64,000 nucleotides of DNA. It comes from Nereocystis luetkeana (taxonomy: Eukaryota; Sar; Phaeophyceae; Laminariales; Laminariaceae). Positions 23,133 to 34,163 of the stretch are shown in pieces. Below the pieces are notes generated by a model. That model was not told where the DNA came from. It saw only the letters and a program-made list of their open reading frames with translations, and searched no databases. Each line of letters begins with the position of its first letter. Position 1 is the first letter of the stretch. Location of the stretch: assembly GCA_031213475.1 (NCBI GenBank), contig JARUPZ010000025.1, forward strand, positions 1,426,001-1,490,000. The letters run 5' to 3'. A program made the translations under genes and the position numbers.

Positions 23133-23864
23133 GGGAGTGGTCGTTTTTTGGTGGACGAGATGGAGGGAGGTTGGTTCTAGTACTCGTAGTGTTCATGTGC
23201 GTCACATCAGTTTTGATTTGTCGTGGGATACTGCCGCGCTTTTGTTCTGGAGAGTTCTTCACTTTCTGTTACAGTCGTTCATTAGAACAACACTACACGC
23301 TGTCGGATGACAAGCATAATAATACAACAATAATAGTAATTTGAGGACGAAAAATCTGCAGATCACATGTTTTGTCCAACAGAAAGAGCTTATTTTTCGT
23401 AACAGGAGCCACAACAATTTTACTTGGACTGATGTACGACATCCACAGCAGAAGTGCGCCTCCCGCACCACAACAACAGCAGCAGCAGCGGTAGCAGCAG
23501 TAGCAGTAGGACACACGAGGCAAGGGTCAGCGTCGCCGTACGCTCGGCTTGTCGGTCTAACCCTCGCACCCTTTCTTTGTAAACGTACATATGCACATAG
23601 CATGGTACGTAGTACATAACCCGCACTCGTTTTTTTTATATGTTTCCTGCTTCCCACCTCGAAAGTCGGCATAATATTTTTGAGACGACAACACGAACAT
23701 GGCATGCCCAACAAGAGCTTCTTGTAGCAGGCGCCACAACTACTGCTGCTGTGCAACATCTGCATCAGAGCTTCTCCAGCAGCAAAACAGCAACGGGTGT
23801 AGCAGTAGGATCCACGAGGCCAGGGTCAGCGTCGCAGTACGCTCGGCTTTTGGCGGTTTAACCC

Positions 23865-24122
23865 TGTTCGTTTGGATCGTTCCAGCAGCGACGGTTACAA
23901 GTTGTAGAGCGTTGCGTATATCTTCGCAGGTGTTGTTGTGAATTTTGCCGTGTGTTCATGAGGAGAGTTCGAGCACTCCGTTCTCCGCTCTCCGTTCTCC
24001 GCTTTGAGCTACGAGCTAGGCTCCGCTCTCTCTCTCCTCCTCTGTCCTCTAATACAACGACTATAAAGAATCTCATCAGACCACGTGGTGGTCAGGGCCT
24101 CCAGGTTTGGACTCTACGAACA
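23865..24122 (+). repeat. 5' LTR of copia copy 2
   Basis: A 258-bp LTR with ends TGTTCG and CGAACA, preceded by AACCC. It contains tandem 'ctccgttctccgctc' phrases and a possible TATA-like 'ctataaag' at about 24061, a plausible promoter position. The right LTR has a 4-bp extra 'agta' and a 3-bp extra 'ctc'. Confidence 0.95.
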
Positions 24123-24914
24123 CACTAGTGATTGAACGTTTGAGGTCTGGTACCGGAAGCCAATGATGTCTTCGGAGAGGTCGGCTCGCGTGGAGCACTA
24201 TTCTTCGAGTGAAGTTCAAAAGCTGCGACGCGAGGTCAAGCGGGCGTTGGAGCACAGCGAGGCATTGGTGATATGTACCATGAGGAGCATGATGACCGAG
24301 TTCATGAGGAACAACGGTCGATCGGAGCCAAGCGGCGCTGAAGGCAGTGTTGCTGGAAGAGAGAGCCCAGCAGAGGTGGAAACCACTGCTGTAGAGGAGA
24401 GCCCGCAAGGGGCAGTACCCACTGCTGAAGTACGAGAGACTACTGCTGCTGTTGAAGCAGGCATTGGTCGATCAGAGTCCGGCAGCGCTGAGGGTAGCGC
24501 TGCTGTAGGGGAGAGCCCACAAGGGGCAGTACCCACTGCTGTACGAGACACAACAGCAGGAGATGATACGATTTTGCGGGAGAATGCTCTGCGTAATTTC
24601 GCAGCGACGGGACGCGGCGAAACTGCATTGTCTGTCGAGGTTTGCCCACGGAGGGGGCAGCCAGACCAGCCTGGGAGGGCTGGAGAGAGAGGTCCATACC
24701 TCAGCGGTGAGTCCAGTGGTGACTCGACCGCGACTGCCGGTGGCAATGGCAACAGTGCCAAAACCGCCGAAGGTAGTACCTTCGCAGGGAGGTGCTTCAA
24801 ATGTGGCAAGAAGGGCCACAGGGTTGCAAACTGCACGGTGAAGCTGTGCATTGGATGCAACGGACGGGGGCACGCGGCCGATGTCTGCCCCACGTCGAAA
24901 GAAGAAGCTGTCAC

Positions 24915-25237
24915 GGCGAGGCCGGCGACGAAACACCCGAGACGATGGGTTCGTCTCAAGGGGGCGCCATGGACGCCTCCTCGGCCCCGAGGGGGAATAC
25001 CGAAACACCCGAGACGATGGGTTCGTCTCAAGGGGGCGCCGTGGACGCCTCCTCGGTCCCGGCAGGGAAGGCCGAAAGCGACCCGGGTGCAGCATCAGCC
25101 TCCGACACCGGCCAAGGGAACGGTGAGGGCCCCCCCGCGATCCTGTCATGCAGGCCCGCACACGAGCTCAGCAGCTGGGGACGGCTCTCTCCAACAGTAT
25201 GGGGCCGGACCCGGTGTCAGAGCCAACACCTGGAGGG
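24915..25237 (+). repeat. Linker block duplicated inside copia copy 2 (first copy)
   Basis: This block and 25727-26045 share the same start (cggcgaggccggcgacgaaa) and the same end (gccaacRcctggaggg). Each contains two tandem ~66-bp units that encode ETPETMGSSQGGAMDAS in the true linker frame. The first copy sits where protease and integrase should be and reads in a different frame. Confidence 0.9.
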
Positions 25238-25726
25238 CGTGTGATTCCTTGAACCGCACAGCAACCACAGCTAACCCTGAGAGCAAGTCGCCGCATGAGA
25301 TGTGGCATGGTAGCCCCCCCCCGGTAATATTACTACCTTTTCTCAAGCCTGGCTACTGCAAGGTGAAGAGGGAAAACAAGTCACAGGTGAGAGCACAAGA
25401 GTGTTTTTACCTTGGCCCTGCACCCTACTACCCCCGAGACTCAGTACGAGTATTGACGAGGCAACGCACTGTGCTAATCACGCGAAATGTCACCTGGCAG
25501 CGCGTGTCGCCTGCACCACCTGTACCTGCCCAGGCGAATGACTCCCTGTCTACGGAAAAGGGTGGGTCCGAGGCGGAAGACGTGAGCACGTCGGATCGAG
25601 GTGGTGGGGGGGTGGTGATTGAGCTGGACGACGGTCTGGCTCACTTGAACGACCTCGACGTGACGTGGGGTTTTGACCTGGACGCGTTTATGCAGGAGCG
25701 CATACATCAGGTACCTGTCGCCGGCG

Positions 25727-26045
25727 AGGCCGGCGACGAAACACCAGAGACGATGGGTTCGTCTCAAGGGGGCGCCATGGACGCCTCCACGGCCCCGAGG
25801 GGGAGGGCCGAAACAGCCGAGACGATGGGTTCGTCTCAAGGGGGCACCGTGGACGCCTCCTCGGTCCCGCCAGGTAGGGCCGAAAGCGACCCGGGTGCAG
25901 CATCAGTCTCCGACACCGGCCAAGGGAACGGTGAGGGCCCTACCGCGATCCTATCGGGCAGGCCAGCACACGACCTCAGCAGCTGCGGACGGCTCCCTCT
26001 AACAGTACAGGGCCGGACCCGAGGTCAGAGCCAACGCCTGGAGGG
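25727..26045 (+). repeat. Linker block inside copia copy 2 (second, native copy)
   Basis: The native position is between integrase C-terminus and RT, in frame with both. It includes two ~66-bp tandem units with PETMGSSQGG and AETMGSSQGG. The homologous position in copia copy 1 holds a proline-rich linker, so the linker is fast-evolving. Confidence 0.85.
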
Positions 26046-26943
26046 TGAACCTGCTGTGAACCAGCTAAAGATGGACAGAGGAGCCGCAGACGCGCTGTTT
26101 GCGGGAGCATACGAGTGGTGGACGACGCCTGAGAGTATCCTGAATCGTACGTCATGGACGACGGAGGACGCAGTGGCCTTGATGGCCGGAGGACCTGCCG
26201 TGGAGAATAAAGAGGAGTTGAGCGTGTGCATGCCGAGTGGTTTCCCGGAAGACGTAGAACCGCCCCCGCAGTCCGTAGCAGATGTAGAGCGTTCCCGATA
26301 TAAAGCGGCGTGGCACGAGGCCATGCAAATTGAGTTGGACGGTCACAAAACAACCGGTACCTATGAAGCCGCGACACCGCCACGAGGGCGGAAACCTGTA
26401 GGCGCGAAGTGGGTGTTCACCTACAAGACGGATAAGGATGGTATGATAGTAAAGACAAAGGCCAGACTTGTGGCTAAGGGTTTTAGCCAGGTGCAGGACG
26501 TAGATTACTTTCAAACGTTTGCACCAACTCCTTCGTCAGCGTCAGTTAAAATTCTGGCGACTGTTGCCAACGAATATGGTCTGAAGATTTTTCATCTAGA
26601 CGTCGCGCAAGCTTTCGTTCGCGCGAAACTCGACACCGAGATATACATGAAACTACCCGGTGGGTGTGGTGACATGTCAGGAAGGATCGTCCGCTTGAAC
26701 AGACCACTGTATGGTCTAAAGCAGAGCGGACGGCAGTCGGCCGGATTATTGGTGGAAACCGTGGTAGAATACGGTATGGAGCAGTGTAGGCCTGACCCGT
26801 GTGTTTTTCGCATGGTTGTGGACGGCAAGGTAGAACTGATCATGGCCGTCCATGCAGATGACATCGTGATCGCAGGATCGGACGAGACAATGTACATGCA
26901 GAGATTTCCATGCCGCGCTAGTTACGAAATTTCCCACAAATAA

Positions 26944-28200
26944 CCTCGGCGAACTGACTTGGTATACTGGTTGTGCTTTCTAACGCGACTGGGAGTTGGG
27001 AACGTTGGAGATTACGCAGAAGGCGATTATAGAGAGCATGCTGAATCGTTTTGGTGTTAACGCATCCTCTGACATCCCCGCGACCCCCAGTGTGGAACTA
27101 GGTCCAGGAGAGGAGGGCGAAATTGGAGGAGACTGGCCGTACAGGGAGGCTGTGGGCAGCTTGATGTGGCTGTCGACCATGACGAGGCCGGACATCCCGA
27201 ACGCTGTGCGTGCTGTGGCGCGCCCCTCCCACAACCCAACGGAGAGGCACTGGAAGGCAGTTTTGAAGATAATTGGTTACCTCCATGGGACCGGGTTTAT
27301 GGGATTGACTTTTGTGCGGGGTTCGGGATTGGATTTGACAGCGTATAGTGATACAGACAAATCGGAAAAATGGGAACGAAGCCTAAAATGAGAACCAAGC
27401 CGTATCTCCAGAACCATGTGGTGTATCAGATAATCAAAATGATCCTGCGAAACCCCTTGGCCAGCCCTGTGAGAGGAGCTCGTCAGAACGGTCATGCTCC
27501 ATCTCGTGCCTTCGGGTGGGCGCAAAAAGCGATATACGCTGGCTCTATTGTGATTTCTCTAGATGCTGGCTACCGCGGCGATGCCGAGGACTTCCAGCCT
27601 GAGCGACAGCTCATTCGAAGGCTGCTGTACAGCCCCACAGGACTGTCAACTTTTTTTCTTGGAGTTGTACACAATTGGTGTGCTTTCTGAAAAAAAACGT
27701 CCGTTCTCATTTTTTGTTTCGTTCCCATTTATTTTTCAGATTTGTATCAGATGTTGATTATGCCGGTCAGTCGAAGGATAGGCGCTCGGTATCGGGGACG
27801 GTAATTACCCTAGGGGGTGCGGCCGTCAGTTGGGCAAGTAGCCCGCAGAGGTGTGTTACGTTGTCGACAGCAGAAGCAGAATATGTCGCCCTGGGTGAAG
27901 GGGTGAAGGAAGCTTTGTTTACGGGCGCGGTGTTGTCGTTATTTGTCCAGAGCTCAGCGGATCATATGTTCGGGTTTTCGAGAATAACCAGGGGGCCATA
28001 GCGTTGGCTGAGAACCCTCTTAGTTCTGCACGGAGTAAGCATATTGACGTGCGTTTTCATTTTGTCAGAGAGCTACTTCGTGCTAAGAAGATCGACATTG
28101 AGTTCGTAGCTTCGGAAGAGCAGCACGCGGGCATATTTTGACGAAATCCCTTGCTGCGACCCCTTTTAAGTCTCATCGTAGGTTCTTGTTGAATCTGCCC
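26944..28200 (+). pseudogene. Copia copy 2 RT C-terminus and RNase H, disrupted
   Basis: After the frameshift the frame continues NNLGELTWYTGCAF, an in-frame TAA (26981-26983), then EITQKAIIESML and WLSTMTRPDIPNAVRAVAR to DLTAYSD at about 27350. A 400-bp insertion follows. RNase H resumes at about 27750 with VDYAGQSKDRRSVSGT and TAEAEYVALGEGVKEA, then shifts frame near 27955 and finishes with ENNQGAIALAENPL, SKHIDVRFHFVREL and a premature TGA where ADILTK is expected. Confidence 0.88.
27349..27749. mobile_element. ~400-bp element with ~45-bp terminal inverted repeats
   Basis: Left end tgatacagacaaatcggaaa..., then gggaacgaa..aaaatgagaacc. The right end, reverse-complemented, reads tgatacaaatctgaaaaat, then gggaacgaa..aaaaatgagaacg. 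It splits the RNase H conserved 'YSD..DYAG' motif of copia copy 2, so it inserted after the retrotransposon. No clear target duplication was found. A small non-autonomous DNA transposon is likely. Confidence 0.7.
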
Positions 28201-28529
28201 TTGGACGGCGAATAAGGGGGTATGGGCATTGTTCGATGCGTACTATGTTTGAGTGATGCGAGGAATAATTTGTCAGGTCGCCAACCCTGCGCTACTTTGA
28301 GTGGCATGGGGGACTAAGGCACAGCTTGGCATTTTATTTTCTGGCCATGGGCATCGTTTGGAATGCGGCCGTTGTTCAATTGCAATGGTTTGGAGTATAT
28401 GTGTTATACAGGGGGGTTTTACCCGGTGGCCGGGTTTCCTCCTGCGGGACTGTCGTTGGCTGTTCTTAGGTCCTAGCAAGTCTTGAATGTCTCTTCGGTC
28501 TCGTCACTGCTGTGAAGAGCCAGGGAGGG

Positions 28530-28794
28530 TGTTCGTTTGGATCGTTCCAGCAGCGACGGTTACAAGTAAGTTGTAGAGGCTTGCGTATATCTTCGCAGGC
28601 GTTATTGTGAATTTTGCCGTGTGTTCATGAGGAGAGTTCGAGCACTCCGTTCTCCGCTCTCCGTTCTCCGCCCCGAGCTACGAGCTAGGCTCCGCTCTCT
28701 CTCTCCTCCTCCTCTGTCCTCTGATACAACGACTATAAAGAATCTCATCAGACCACGTGGTGGTCAGGGCATCCAGGTTTGGACTCTACGAACA
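28530..28794 (+). repeat. 3' LTR of copia copy 2
   Basis: A 265-bp LTR, TGTTCG...CGAACA, followed by AACCC at 28795-28799. It is preceded by a purine-rich tract at 28516-28529. Compare 23865-24122. Confidence 0.95.
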
Positions 28795-29146
28795 AACCCT
28801 TGAGCCCTTTGTGCACCGTACTCGATGTTGTGTGTGTGGTTCCTGATTCCACAACCGGATTTTTTCTGACGAAATATCTACAACCTGACATGACATACAT
28901 GTATCCAACAGAGGTTCTCGTAGCAGGTGCCACCACTACTACTGCCTGCTGTACGATATCTACAGCAGATCTTCTCCTGTTTCTCCGTCCCCTCGTCAGT
29001 ACGAGCGTAGGCCTTACAATATCACCTGCAGCACATGACCGGAACGTTGCGGTGTTCAGACAGGCGAAGTCTGCCTATGACTACTCGTAGTTGGGTTTCG
29101 TTAGTTATTACGTACGTGGTAGGTAGGAGACCGAGCTAAAAACCCA

Positions 29147-29356
29147 AAGCCGTCTGCCTGCTGTGGACAGGCCCAGTCTGCCTGCTGTGGAGTGCTGCGG
29201 ACAGGATCAATATGCCTGCTGTGGATAGGCCCAGTCTGCCTACTGAGGAAAGGCCCAGTCTGCCTGCTGTGGTCAAGCATAGACTGCTTGCTGTGGGCAG
29301 GAATAGTTTGCATGCTGTGGGCAGGCACAGTCTGCCTGCTGCTGTTGGCAGGCACA
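29147..29356. repeat. Minisatellite, second copy (longer)
   Basis: Eight to nine variant units of 'tctgcctgctgtggacaggc', some altered to 'tgcttgctgtgggcagg' or 'cctactgaggaaaggc'. The change in unit number relative to 21356-21511 shows independent array evolution after the U duplication. Confidence 0.85.
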
Positions 29357-29574
29357 AAAAAAACGTTATGATTTTGTATTTTGAACACGGCCGAGCAAAG
29401 ACATGTGCCTACACACGTTGCCGCACCTAGCTCGACGAACTGTGAACGATTTTCCACCTCACCAAGACGAGAAAGTGTATTGCGTGTGTGTGCATGCACA
29501 GAGCCCGTGGGGACTGGATTTGGTGGCGTGTGCGTCGAGCGCGGTGGTGAAAAGTGGACCAAACAAATGTCCAA

Positions 29575-29576
29575 TC

Positions 29577-29609
<33 letters not shown>

Positions 29610-29628
29610 AACACACACATACACACAC
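29575..29628. repeat. (CA)n microsatellite, insertion point of LINE-A
   Basis: About 50 bp of CA with occasional A interruptions. The same CA patch in U copy 1 (21748-21772) is uninterrupted. In copy 2 the LINE-A dimer sits within it, with CA-rich sequence resuming at 32692. Confidence 0.85.
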
Positions 29629-31495
29629 ATCCTCCTGTGGGCTGTCTTGGCTCGCTTTGGGGTACCACCTAGAATGCTCACCGTTATCCACCAATTCCAC
29701 GACGGCATGCGAGCATGCGTGCGGCTGGATGACGGCGAGTGCTCAGATATGTTCGACGTGAAACAGGGCATACGGCAAGGGTGTGTGCTCGCGCCATTGT
29801 TGTTCAACATGTTTTTTACAGCGGTGCTGCGTGTGGCGGAGAAACGTTTCGCTGCTGATAAAGCCATCACGGACAGCTTGGTGCAACTCCAACAAAAGCA
29901 GGAGAAGAAGAAAACAAAGAGGGGGAAGGCACGGGTCGGGCACGCCGACAGGCCGGGGAATGATAAAGAGGCCCAGACACTGTGGGCTATGCTCTATGCT
30001 GACGATGCAAGCATAGTATCTAGATCACCCAACGGCCTGGAGAGGATGATGACGGTGATCGTGTCTGCATGTGCCGCTTTCGGCCTGACGGTCTCGGAGG
30101 CCAAGACGGAGATAATGTGTCTGCAAACGAAAGATGGGGGGAACGTGCCGTTCACCGTCACCGCCGCCGGCTAAGTGTACAAACAAACGACCGAGTTTGT
30201 GTATCTGGACGGGGCTATCAGCGCAGGTTGGACGGGTAGAAGTGTCGAGGTAACGCGTCGACTCCAGAGGGAATGAGCATGCTTCGGACGGTATAAGATG
30301 GAAATTTATGACCGCCCGGGTGTGCGCCTACGCTTGAAGGTGCGAATGCTGAGAGCCGAGGTGATCGAAACGTTGCTCTACGGTTGCGTTACTTGGAGCC
30401 CGAGTAAGACTGATTACGGTAGGCTGCGGGAGGTCCACCACAAGATGCTCCTCCGATGCATCGGGTGGCGAAAACGAAAGCGCGAAAACCACATTCTATC
30501 CTGTGCTAGCGCGCTTCTTAGGACAAAATCGGAAAGCGTTGAGACGACGGTACGCAGACGTAGGCTCTTGTTTGCGGGCTTTGTGACACGCATGGGAGAA
30601 GAGCGTCTACCGAAGAGGGTGATGTTTGGGGAGATGGTTGGGGGTATGGATTACTCCGGAGGACAGGAGTGGGACTGGATGAGGTACCTTGAGGAGGACC
30701 TCAAGGAGTCCGGCATCAAGCTCGAAGGGTGGCGCGAGGCAGCACAGAAAGCCGGCAGATGGTTCCGACGGGTCGAGGAAGGGGCGAAGGCCTTCATGCG
30801 GAAATGGCATACAGATGAGAAGGAGGCATCGGCAGAACGGCATAGAATAGCTGCAACAACGACCACAGCCGATGACGCCAACGCGAGTGTGCAGAATGGC
30901 AGGGAAGAGGGGGGGGGCGAAAGGGGGACGAGGGGGAATGGCGGGGGGGGGGAGGGGAGGCGGTCTGCCCAACAGACTGAAGCCTGGTTATGGCCATCAT
31001 CGTCATGATGCACTCCTTTCTTTGGGACCCAAGTAACTAGCATAGTGCCATCTGGGCAACTTTGCGTGTCTGTATGCTCCAGTCAGTGCCTGCCTTTCGT
31101 ATTTTCTTTTCCCCCCGCCCGTGACTATCGCTTTTTTGTCCCTTCTTTATTTTTCATTTTTCTTTTATTCCCGTTTGTACCTCTTTGTGTCTTTGTTAGT
31201 ATGGTCCGTTTTGCCCTATTTTTGATGAGTTTTGCTATCTGCTTCTGTTTTTGTTTTGTTTTGTTTTTTTTTGCTTAGCTTCATCTTCCTTTTTAGTTTT
31301 TTGTCTGCAAGTAATAGTCTCCTTTTTGCCTCCCTGGGGTCCGCAGTGGTGGAGTGCGTATGCTTGTGTTTTTGTTTTTGCCTCTCTTTTACTTGAGGTA
31401 TTTCTTCCACTCCAGAGTTATTGGAGCCTGTCCTGCGACCACGGACTGCATTGAATTGTGAGTTAATGTGAGAACAACAACAACAACAACAACAA
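29629..31495 (+). pseudogene. LINE-A copy 1, 5'-truncated (RT to 3' tail)
   Basis: A non-LTR retrotransposon begins inside the RT domain. It shows [35 protein letters not shown], a catalytic MLYADDAS box (about 29988-30011), an in-frame TAA at 30172-30174, then the thumb/C-terminal region (LYGCVTWSPSK, LLRCIGWRKRKR, RRRRLLFAGFVTRMG) up to about 31005. A pyrimidine-rich 3' UTR of about 450 bp ends in an (AAC)n tail at 31473-31495. The endonuclease and the first RT motifs are missing through 5' truncation. Confidence 0.9.
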
Positions 31496-32691
31496 ATAAG
31501 ATGGAAATTAAAGACCACCCGGGTGTGCGCCTACGCCTGAAGGTGCGAATGATGAGAGCCGAGGTGATCAAAACGTTGCTCTACGGTTGCGTTACTTGGA
31601 GCCCGAGTAAGACTGATTACGGTAGGCTGCGGGAGGTCCACCACAAGATGCTCCTCCGGTGCATCGGGTGGCGAAAACGAAAGCGCGAAAACCACATTCT
31701 ATCCTGTGCTAGCGCGCTTCTCAGGACAAAATCGGAAAGCGTTGAGACGACGGTACGCAGACGTAGGCTCTTGTTTGCGGGCTTTGTGACACGCATGGGA
31801 GAGGAGCGTCTGTCTGCCGAAGAGGGTGATGTTTGGGGAGATGGTTGGGGGTAAGGATTACTCCGGAGGACAGGAGTGGGACTGGATGAGGTACCTTGAG
31901 GAGGACCTCAAGGAGTCCGGCATCAAGCTCGAAGGGTGGCGCGAGGCAGCACAGAAAGCCGGCAGATGGTTCCGACGGGTCGAGGAAGGGGCGAAGGCCT
32001 TCATGCGGAAATGGCATACAGATGAGAAGGAGGCATCGGCAGAACGGCATAGAATAGCTGCAACAACGACCACAGCCGATGACGCCAACGCGAGTGTGCA
32101 GAATGGCAGGGAAGAGGGGGGGGGCGAAAGGGGGACGAGGGGGAATGGCGGGGGGGGGAGGGGAGGCGGTCTGCCCAACAGACTGAAGCCTGGTTATGGC
32201 CATCATCGTCATGATGCACTCCTTTCTTTGGGACCCAAGTAACTAGCATAGTGCCATCTGGGCAACTTTGCGTGTCTGTATGCTCCAGTCAGTGCCTGCC
32301 TTTCGTATTTTCTTTCCCCCCCGCCCGTGATTATCGCTTTTTTGTCCCTTCTTTATTTTTCATTTTTCTTTTATTCCCGTTTGTACCTCTTTGTGTCTTT
32401 GTTAGTATGGTCCGTTTTGCCTTATTTTTGATGAGTTTTGCTATCTGCTTCTGTTTTTGTTTTGTTTTGTTTTTTTTTGCTTAGCTTCATCTTCCTTTTT
32501 AGTTTTTTGTCTGCAAGTAATAGTCTCCTTTTTGCCTCCCTGGTGTCCGCAGTGGTGGAGTGCGTATGCTTGTTTTTTTTTTTTGCCTCTCTTTTTACTT
32601 GAGGTATTTCTTCCACTCCAGAGTTATTGGAGCCTGTCCTGCAACCACGGACTGCATTGTATTGTGAGTTAATGTGAGAACAACAACAACA
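31496..32691 (+). pseudogene. LINE-A copy 2, joined directly to copy 1
   Basis: It starts at 'ataagatggaaatt' immediately after the (AAC)n tail of copy 1 and matches 30295-31495 almost base for base. A 4-bp extra 'gtct' near 31810 shifts the frame. It also ends in (AAC)n (32679-32690). Only the RT C-terminus and 3' UTR are present. Confidence 0.92.
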
Positions 32692-32840
32692 CACACACAC
32701 ACGCACACACTCATACACACACAGAGTAACTCAAAACAAGGCACCCTACCCTCGTATCCGAGCCGCTTTGAAGAGGCTTTTTTTTGCTTGGTTTAAACAA
32801 AGTATAAAAAGGCTCGCTTCGCTCGCTCGCCTCATTATTA

Positions 32841-33881
32841 TTGATGACGTTGTATAGAATGAACGGAAATCACACGCTGCGCATCAATTTTTTTTTAATA
32901 TCATTCCTTCCACTTTTTGTTTGCTCATGCGTCTTCATAATATGCCACCTTTCCACGCGCAACACCTACCTGTTGAAACCATCTGCCACCATCTATCTAT
33001 CTGTTGTCGACTGCCCAGCAGAGGCAACAAAACTCTGGGTCGCCAGTCACCAGAACTGTGTGGCCGGCACAAAGGACTACCAGTGTTTTACTGCCCTGAA
33101 AACAAGGCTAAAATATCGACAACAGACGGCATTTTTGTTAACCACACATATTTGGCAAATTATTTGCCAAAATAACAAGTTTATGGGAATTTAGGCTTGC
33201 CAAAATAGCAAAAAACTTGCCAAGTTTTTATTTTTATTTTTCCGTTCTGCTTCGTTGGCAAGTTTATGGAAAGTGATATTTGCTACCTGGTATTTAGTAA
33301 TTTTAGCCCAATAACGCTTACGCGAGGTTGTACAAACCAGACCACCCCACGACGCCCCACGCTAGACTCGCTCCAACTTGTCAAATAGAGGGAGATACGT
33401 AGGATACCAGGTGGCATTGATCACAGCGGTGATAGGGCTGGCGACACTGGCCGTGAGCCGTGGGTGGATGGGACATGGGTACCGTTTTGTACGGGGACCA
33501 AAACAGGATCGCAAACAGCAGCCGTCCCAGCTTTTTTTCCTAGCCGTTCCAGCTTTTCCCAGGGTTTGGCCTGGTTGGAAGAACTGCTGACCTCTGAAGT
33601 ACGTTGGCTGCGCCTGGGGTCCTTTCTGCGGTAGCATTTACTCCATAGACCCCGTCGGCGTGCCGTCGGCTGCCTGGCTACCTGCTCCTGCTGCTGTAAG
33701 GGGTTTGACGAAAAATGTGAGGGCGTTGTGTTGTGTATACTTGGCAAATATTGCCTCATACGATATATATATACATGATAAGCAGTATTTCCCGATTAAA
33801 GGTTTTGGCAACTTTATGGAAAGTATCACTTCAAGTCTTGCCAAAATATAAAGTTTTTTTGCTATTTAATTCGCTCGTAAT
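32841..33881. other. Unassigned DNA with 'cttgccaaaata' phrases
   Basis: 33150-33260 and 33735-33860 share phrases (ttggcaa, tttatggaaagt, cttgccaaaata) in direct and inverted positions, perhaps the ends of one ~0.7-kb element. The 9-bp motif TACCTGGTA is at 33284-33292. No protein is recognised. Confidence 0.4.
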
Positions 33882-33896
33882 TCACTCGTAGACACT

Positions 33897-34013
33897 AGCG
33901 GGAAGGGGGTAGAAGAGCCTGCTATGTGACCCCGGATCTGAGTTACGAGTTAGAAGGAGAGAGAAAATAAGATGTGCGAAGATAATGAACGGGATGAGAG
34001 AAACAATAAAAAA
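33897..34013 (+). mobile_element. 5'-truncated SINE with 15-bp target duplication
   Basis: Only the SINE 3' part (agcgggaagg...gatgtgcgaagataatgaa) and an A-rich tail are present. The duplication TCACTCGTAGACACT is perfect at 33882-33896 and 34014-34028, which shows LINE-type insertion. Same family as 36175-36535 and 52288-52636. Confidence 0.9.
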
Positions 34014-34057
34014 TCACTCGTAGACACTGGAATCACGCCTGTCGCCGTTTTTATTAA

Positions 34058-34145
34058 CCCCTTTAGAACCGCAGTCCCGTTTTGGGGGCAACTACTCTTA
34101 ATTTGAGTCGTTTGCCCCCATAACGGGACTGCGGTTCTAAAAGGG
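34058..34145. mobile_element. Palindromic piggyBac-like MITE, intact copy
   Basis: An 88-bp near-perfect palindrome flanked by TTAA on both sides (34054-34057 and 34146-34149). The arms read CCCctttagaaccgcagtcc and its complement. TTAA targets and CCC ends are hallmarks of piggyBac elements. The element is too short to encode anything. Confidence 0.85.
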
Positions 34146-34163
34146 TTAAGATAACTTTTCGTT

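Larger units (their letters stand above)
24163..26943 (+). pseudogene. Copia copy 2 gag-pol, internally rearranged
   Basis: One open frame of 926 codons survives but is a scar. It starts with a short gag-like N-terminus (MMSSERSARVEH..), then a CCHC knuckle (CFKCGKKGHRVANC) and a second CxxC-type knuckle (CIGCNGRGHAADVC). Then, instead of protease and integrase core, a 320-bp block copied from the downstream linker appears in a shifted frame (24915-25237). The integrase C-terminus follows (ESKSPHEMWHG, LPFLKPGYCKV), then the linker, then RT with KWVF, KARLVAKGFSQ, FAPTP, LYGLKQSGR and an HADDIVIAG catalytic box (about 26850-26880). A frameshift near 26905 ends the frame at 26943. The Gag core domain is also largely absent. 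Confidence 0.9.
23865..28794 (+). mobile_element. Copia-type LTR retrotransposon, copy 2 (deleted, inactive)
   Basis: A 4.9-kb copia element lies on the + strand. Its LTRs (258 and 265 bp) begin TGTTCG and end CGAACA, a perfect 6-bp inverted end. The target duplication AACCC lies at 23860-23864 and 28795-28799. It inserted into the second U unit. The LTRs differ at about 8 bases plus two small indels. Protease and the integrase core are missing, and a 400-bp element interrupts RNase H. The family differs from copy 1: the LTR sequence and pol residues differ (HADD rather than HVDD at the RT box). A GA-rich polypurine tract (agagccagggaggg) sits at 28516-28529. Confidence 0.95.
21951..32840 (+). 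repeat. Large repeat unit U, copy 2 (expanded by insertions)
   Basis: Block order matches copy 1: 21951-22410, then about 23340-23864, 28795-29628 and 32692-32840. Between these blocks lie a ~280-bp tandem array with a palindromic MITE (22410-23132), a copia element (23865-28794) and a LINE-A dimer (29629-32691). The flanks of the copia element join perfectly at AACCC, restoring the phrase 'ggtttaacccttgagccctt' found uninterrupted in copy 1 at 21003-21022. Confidence 0.85.
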
